Source: Bacteroidia bacterium (GTDB lineage: Bacteria > Bacteroidota > Bacteroidia > Cytophagales > Cyclobacteriaceae). From it: a stretch of 8,623 nt of DNA. The stretch covers positions 1-8,623 of the forward strand of contig JAENVX010000266.1 in the NCBI GenBank assembly GCA_016650355.1, read 5' to 3'. A program made the position numbers and the translations under genes. Positions 6,300-8,623 of this stretch are shown here, piece after piece; within the stretch, counting starts at the first letter, position 1; every line of letters starts with the position of its first letter. A model generated the notes under the pieces. It had not been told where the DNA came from. It saw only the letters and a list, made by a program, of their open reading frames with translations, and made no database searches.

Positions 6300-7432
6300 A
6301 GGGCAACTGTCTGTTTTAATTCCACAGCCAGGGCTTCCAAAAATTGATTGGCCTCTTCTCTTGATAACGCAAGTGATGGAAGCAATCGCACTGTATTCGG
6401 TTTGGCTTCACCTGTAAACATATGATGTTTAAATAAAAGATCTTTTCTGAGCGAAGCTAATGAATCGGGCAAGTCAAAACCAATCATGAGCCCTTCACCT
6501 CTGACTTCAAGAATGGAAGGAAATGACTTTAATTGATCGATCCAGAATTTTCCTAAATCGGCTGCGTTTTGCATCAGGTTTTCTTGATCGATAACTTCTA
6601 ATACCGATAGACCGGCTGCACATGCCAAATAATTTCCACCAAATGTAGTGCCCAACATTCCACTCCAGGGCTTAATATCAGGATGAATCAATACACCACC
6701 AATGGGAAACCCGTTGCCCATACCTTTTGCTATGCTAATTAGATCAGCTTCAACGTTGGCAAATTGGTGTGCGAAAAATTTTCCGGTTCTTCCGTAACCT
6801 GATTGAACTTCATCCAGGATAAGCAGAGCTCCCACTTCTTTGCATTTTTTAGACAACAGTTGCAGGAAAGAGTTTGATGGGAAGTGGATTCCACCCACAC
6901 CTTGAATTCCTTCTATAATGACAGACGAAATTTCTTTGTTGATGGTATCAAGGAAAGCCTGCTCATCATTGATAGGTAAAAAAATGATCTCGTGGCCTGC
7001 ATTGAATGGTGCCACAATTTTTGAATTATCAGTCGCAGCCACTGCACCAGAAGTGCGACCATGAAAAGCTTTTTTGAAGGCAATAACTTTTTTCCTTCCG
7101 TTCACAAATGAAGCCAATTTAAAAGCATTTTCATTTGCCTCTGCCCCTGAGTTGCACAGAAAGAGTTGATGATTTGGATAACCTGATAACTGCCCTAGTT
7201 TTTCCGCAAGTTTTTCCTGCAGGGAATTTTTAACGCTGTTCGAATAAAAGCTGATTTTATCGAGTTGGCTCTTTAGCGATTCAACAAAGTGTGGATGATT
7301 GTGTCCAATAGAGATGACTGCATGACCGCCATATAAATCCAAGTATTTATTTCCTTCTTTATCCCAAAGCCAGGAGCCTTGTGCCTTTACGGGCTCAATG
7401 GGAAAAAGGGGGTATACATCAAATAGTTTCAT
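6296..7432 (-). CDS. argD: N-acylornithine aminotransferase (PLP-dependent, class III)
   Basis: The enzyme converts N-acylglutamate semialdehyde to N-acylornithine using glutamate as amino donor. The 378-residue product is a fold-type I class III aminotransferase. NSGAEANE (94-101) binds the cofactor phosphate, FHGRT (123-127) stacks on the ring, DEVQSG (207-212) contains the pyridine-nitrogen Asp207, Lys236 in ISIAKGMGNG is the Schiff-base lysine, and GTTFGGN (261-267) completes the phosphate site. The codon just before the ATG at 7432 is an in-frame TAG, so this is the first possible start. Upstream is an 85-bp gap from argC with AT-rich repeats. In flavobacterial arg operons, as recalled, proC can lie at this point; no trace of it is visible. 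Class III enzymes often accept acetyl- and succinyl-ornithine alike, so the acyl group is not decided here. Confidence 0.96.
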   Translation of the reverse strand: MKLFDVYPLFPIEPVKAQGSWLWDKEGNKYLDLYGGHAVISIGHNHPHFVESLKSQLDKISFYSNSVKNSLQEKLAEKLGQLSGYPNHQLFLCNSGAEANENAFKLASFVNGRKKVIAFKKAFHGRTSGAVAATDNSKIVAPFNAGHEIIFLPINDEQAFLDTINKEISSVIIEGIQGVGGIHFPSNSFLQLLSKKCKEVGALLILDEVQSGYGRTGKFFAHQFANVEADLISIAKGMGNGFPIGGVLIHPDIKPWSGMLGTTFGGNYLACAAGLSVLEVIDQENLMQNAADLGKFWIDQLKSFPSILEVRGEGLMIGFDLPDSLASLRKDLLFKHHMFTGEAKPNTVRLLPSLALSREEANQFLEALAVELKQTVAL

Positions 7433-7480
7433 CTAATAGAGCAAAATATTTCATGAAAGTAAAATTTTAAACATTCGAAC

Positions 7481-7522
7481 TAAGCTAGCTTTTAACTTAA
7501 TGCTTTCAACTTTTAGCTTAAT
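7481..7522. repeat. AT-rich repeat cluster across the argC stop
   Basis: Three simple patterns overlap in this 42-base stretch. TAAGCTA (7481-7487) and TAGCTTA (7514-7520) are perfect inverted repeats. TTTTAACTTAAT (7490-7501) and TTTTAGCTTAAT (7511-7522) are direct repeats matching at 11 of 12 positions. AAGCTAGCTT (7482-7491) is its own reverse complement. The argC stop codon (7518-7520) lies inside. The stem would be weak and has no T-tract, so it is not a convincing terminator. A dispersed intergenic repeat or an RNA-processing site is possible. The rest of the 85-base gap shows no clear promoter. Confidence 0.45.
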
Positions 7523-8501
7523 AGATACTTCCTTTTAATTTTAGTCCAGCATCTTCTTCAAAGCCAAACATCAAATTCATATTTTGAATGGCTTGGCCAC
7601 TAGCTCCTTTTAACAAGTTATCGGTTACGGAATGGATGGCTATTTTATTTTCTACTTTCTCCAAATGAATCAGGCACTTGTTTGTATTAACGACTTTCTT
7701 AATGTCGATCATTGAATCTGATAGATGGGTGAATGGATGAGTAGCATAATATTCTTTGTATAGTCTGATTAAATCTTCAATACTCAAATAGCACCTTAAT
7801 ACAGATGTAATAAAAATACCTCTTGTAAAGTCACCCCGCCAGGGAACAAAGTTTACCGAATCACTGAAGCCTGATTGTAAAGCATTCAATGTTTGATTGA
7901 TCTCGCCCAAATGTTGATGGGTAAGTGTTTTGTATGCTGAGATATTATTCGATCGCCAGGTGAAATGGGTTGCGTCCTGAAGTTTTTGACCTGCACCAGT
8001 TGAGCCAGTAATTCCTGTGGTATAAATTTCATTTAAAAGGCCTGCATTCGCCAGAGGCAATAGCCCTAATTGAATTGTGGTAGCGAAGCAGCCAGGGTTT
8101 GCAATATTTTTTGCTTTCTTAATGTTATCGCGTTGAAACTCAGGAAGGCCATAGACAAACTCACGATCACCTACTTTATCTCCTAATCGAAAGTCATTTC
8201 CTAAATCAATGATACGGACACTGTCTGAGAATTTATTATCGGCTAGAAACTTTTTGCTTTCTCCATGACTAAGACATAAGAACAGCACATCAACTTGTTG
8301 ATTAAATTCTGAAGTGAACTTGAGATTGGTTTCGCCAATCAAATCAGAATGAACTTCAGAAATATACTTTCCTGCCTGGCTCCGACTTTGAACAAAAAGC
8401 AGATCAGTCTTCGGATGATGAAGCAACAACCTAACGGTTTCTCCACCAGTATATCCTGCTCCACCGATGACTCCCGCTTTTATTTTATTACTTATTCCCA
8501 T
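7518..8501 (-). CDS. argC: N-acyl-gamma-glutamyl-phosphate reductase
   Basis: It reduces N-acylglutamyl phosphate to the semialdehyde with NADPH. The 327-residue product has the dinucleotide-binding motif GVIGGAGYTGGE (10-21) at the N-terminus and the catalytic Cys138 in NPGCFATT. It also has a GSTGAG loop (166-171) and the HQHLGEI segment (195-201) with the conserved histidines. A PWRGDFTRGI block (220-229) and KGASGQAIQNMNLM near the C-terminus complete the family pattern. An in-frame TAA two codons before the ATG at 8501 fixes the start. No Shine-Dalgarno is seen, only a short A-run just upstream, as is common in Bacteroidota. The gene follows argG by 31 bases and precedes argD by 85. Its last codon and stop run into the repeat cluster described at 7481-7522. 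Confidence 0.97.
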   Translation of the reverse strand: MGISNKIKAGVIGGAGYTGGETVRLLLHHPKTDLLFVQSRSQAGKYISEVHSDLIGETNLKFTSEFNQQVDVLFLCLSHGESKKFLADNKFSDSVRIIDLGNDFRLGDKVGDREFVYGLPEFQRDNIKKAKNIANPGCFATTIQLGLLPLANAGLLNEIYTTGITGSTGAGQKLQDATHFTWRSNNISAYKTLTHQHLGEINQTLNALQSGFSDSVNFVPWRGDFTRGIFITSVLRCYLSIEDLIRLYKEYYATHPFTHLSDSMIDIKKVVNTNKCLIHLEKVENKIAIHSVTDNLLKGASGQAIQNMNLMFGFEEDAGLKLKGSIY

Positions 8502-8532
8502 TTTTTAGAGACGACTTGAAAACGCTTAAAGT

Positions 8533-8623
8533 TTATTGCCTGCTGTTTTCCTCTTTCACTTGATGATAAATCATCGTCTGATTCCCGAATATCTTAGAAA
8601 ACCCTCTTACATCTTCACCTGTC
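8533..8623 (-). CDS. argG: Argininosuccinate synthase, C-terminal fragment (gene cut by window edge)
   Basis: The minus-strand frame starting at 8622 encodes 29 residues followed by TAA. It begins TGEDVRGFSKIFGNQ and ends in a charged tail. The EDxxGFxK pattern followed by a hydrophobic Tyr-containing strand matches the C-terminus of Bacteroidota ArgG as I recall it. ArgG makes argininosuccinate from citrulline and aspartate with ATP. It would be expected here, since argG commonly precedes argC in this phylum, and it ends only 31 bases before argC in the same direction. The rest of the gene lies beyond the edge. The fragment is short, so the call relies on both the motif and the position. Confidence 0.8.
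   Translation of the reverse strand, partial: TGEDVRGFSKIFGNQTMIYHQVKEENSRQ

Noticed and set aside
7433..7517. Internal promoter or proC remnant between argC and argD
   Set aside because: No good match to the Bacteroidota TTTG/TAnnTTTG promoter pattern was found, and 85 bases hold no recognisable proC fragment.
8502..8532. Arginine repressor operator before argC
   Set aside because: The gap is only 31 bases between two operon genes and shows no palindromic ARG-box-like pair; the real control region should lie beyond the window.

Overview
The window looks like a chromosomal arginine-biosynthesis operon from a member of the Bacteroidota, most likely of the Cytophagales type. The reasons are a moderate, AT-leaning base composition, almost no Shine-Dalgarno sequences before the starts, an ArgF' type acylornithine carbamoyltransferase in place of ordinary ornithine carbamoyltransferase, and the gene order argG-argC-argD-argF'-argB-argE-argH. 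The assignment rests on recalled family features and was not checked by a search. Every gene is on the minus strand, so transcription runs from high to low coordinates.

Layout from high to low coordinates: the last 29 codons of argG (8533-8623); argC (7518-8501); an 85-bp gap with short AT-rich repeats at its argC end; argD (6296-7432); argF' (5340-6299); argB (4509-5300); an M20 deacylase acting as argE (3451-4512); a NudK-like Nudix hydrolase (2873-3454); a four-helix-bundle (S23/IVP family) gene sitting inside an imperfect inverted repeat (2432-2860); argH (1093-2424); a 74-bp gap with a small stem-loop and a REP-like core; and the N-terminal 339 codons of an M48 (Ste24/CAAX protease 1-like) membrane metalloprotease that runs off the low-coordinate edge (1-1018). 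Three junctions (argD/argF', argB/argE, argE/nudK) are 4-base ATGA overlaps, which suggests translational coupling.

Together the arg genes form a linear N-acylated route. ArgB phosphorylates an N-acylglutamate, ArgC reduces it and ArgD transaminates it to N-acylornithine. ArgF' carbamoylates this to N-acylcitrulline, the M20 enzyme removes the acyl group to give citrulline, and ArgG and ArgH complete arginine. The residue of ArgF' that distinguishes acetyl from succinyl substrates is Val90, which points towards N-succinylornithine. The acyl-transferring first enzyme and the main promoter are not in the window and probably lie beyond its high-coordinate edge.

The two least ordinary points are the four-helix-bundle cassette wedged between nudK and argH, whose inverted repeat overlaps the end of its own reading frame, and a sugar-nucleotide-type Nudix hydrolase translationally coupled to the deacylase. 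No RNA gene, CRISPR array, transposase or convincing promoter was seen.
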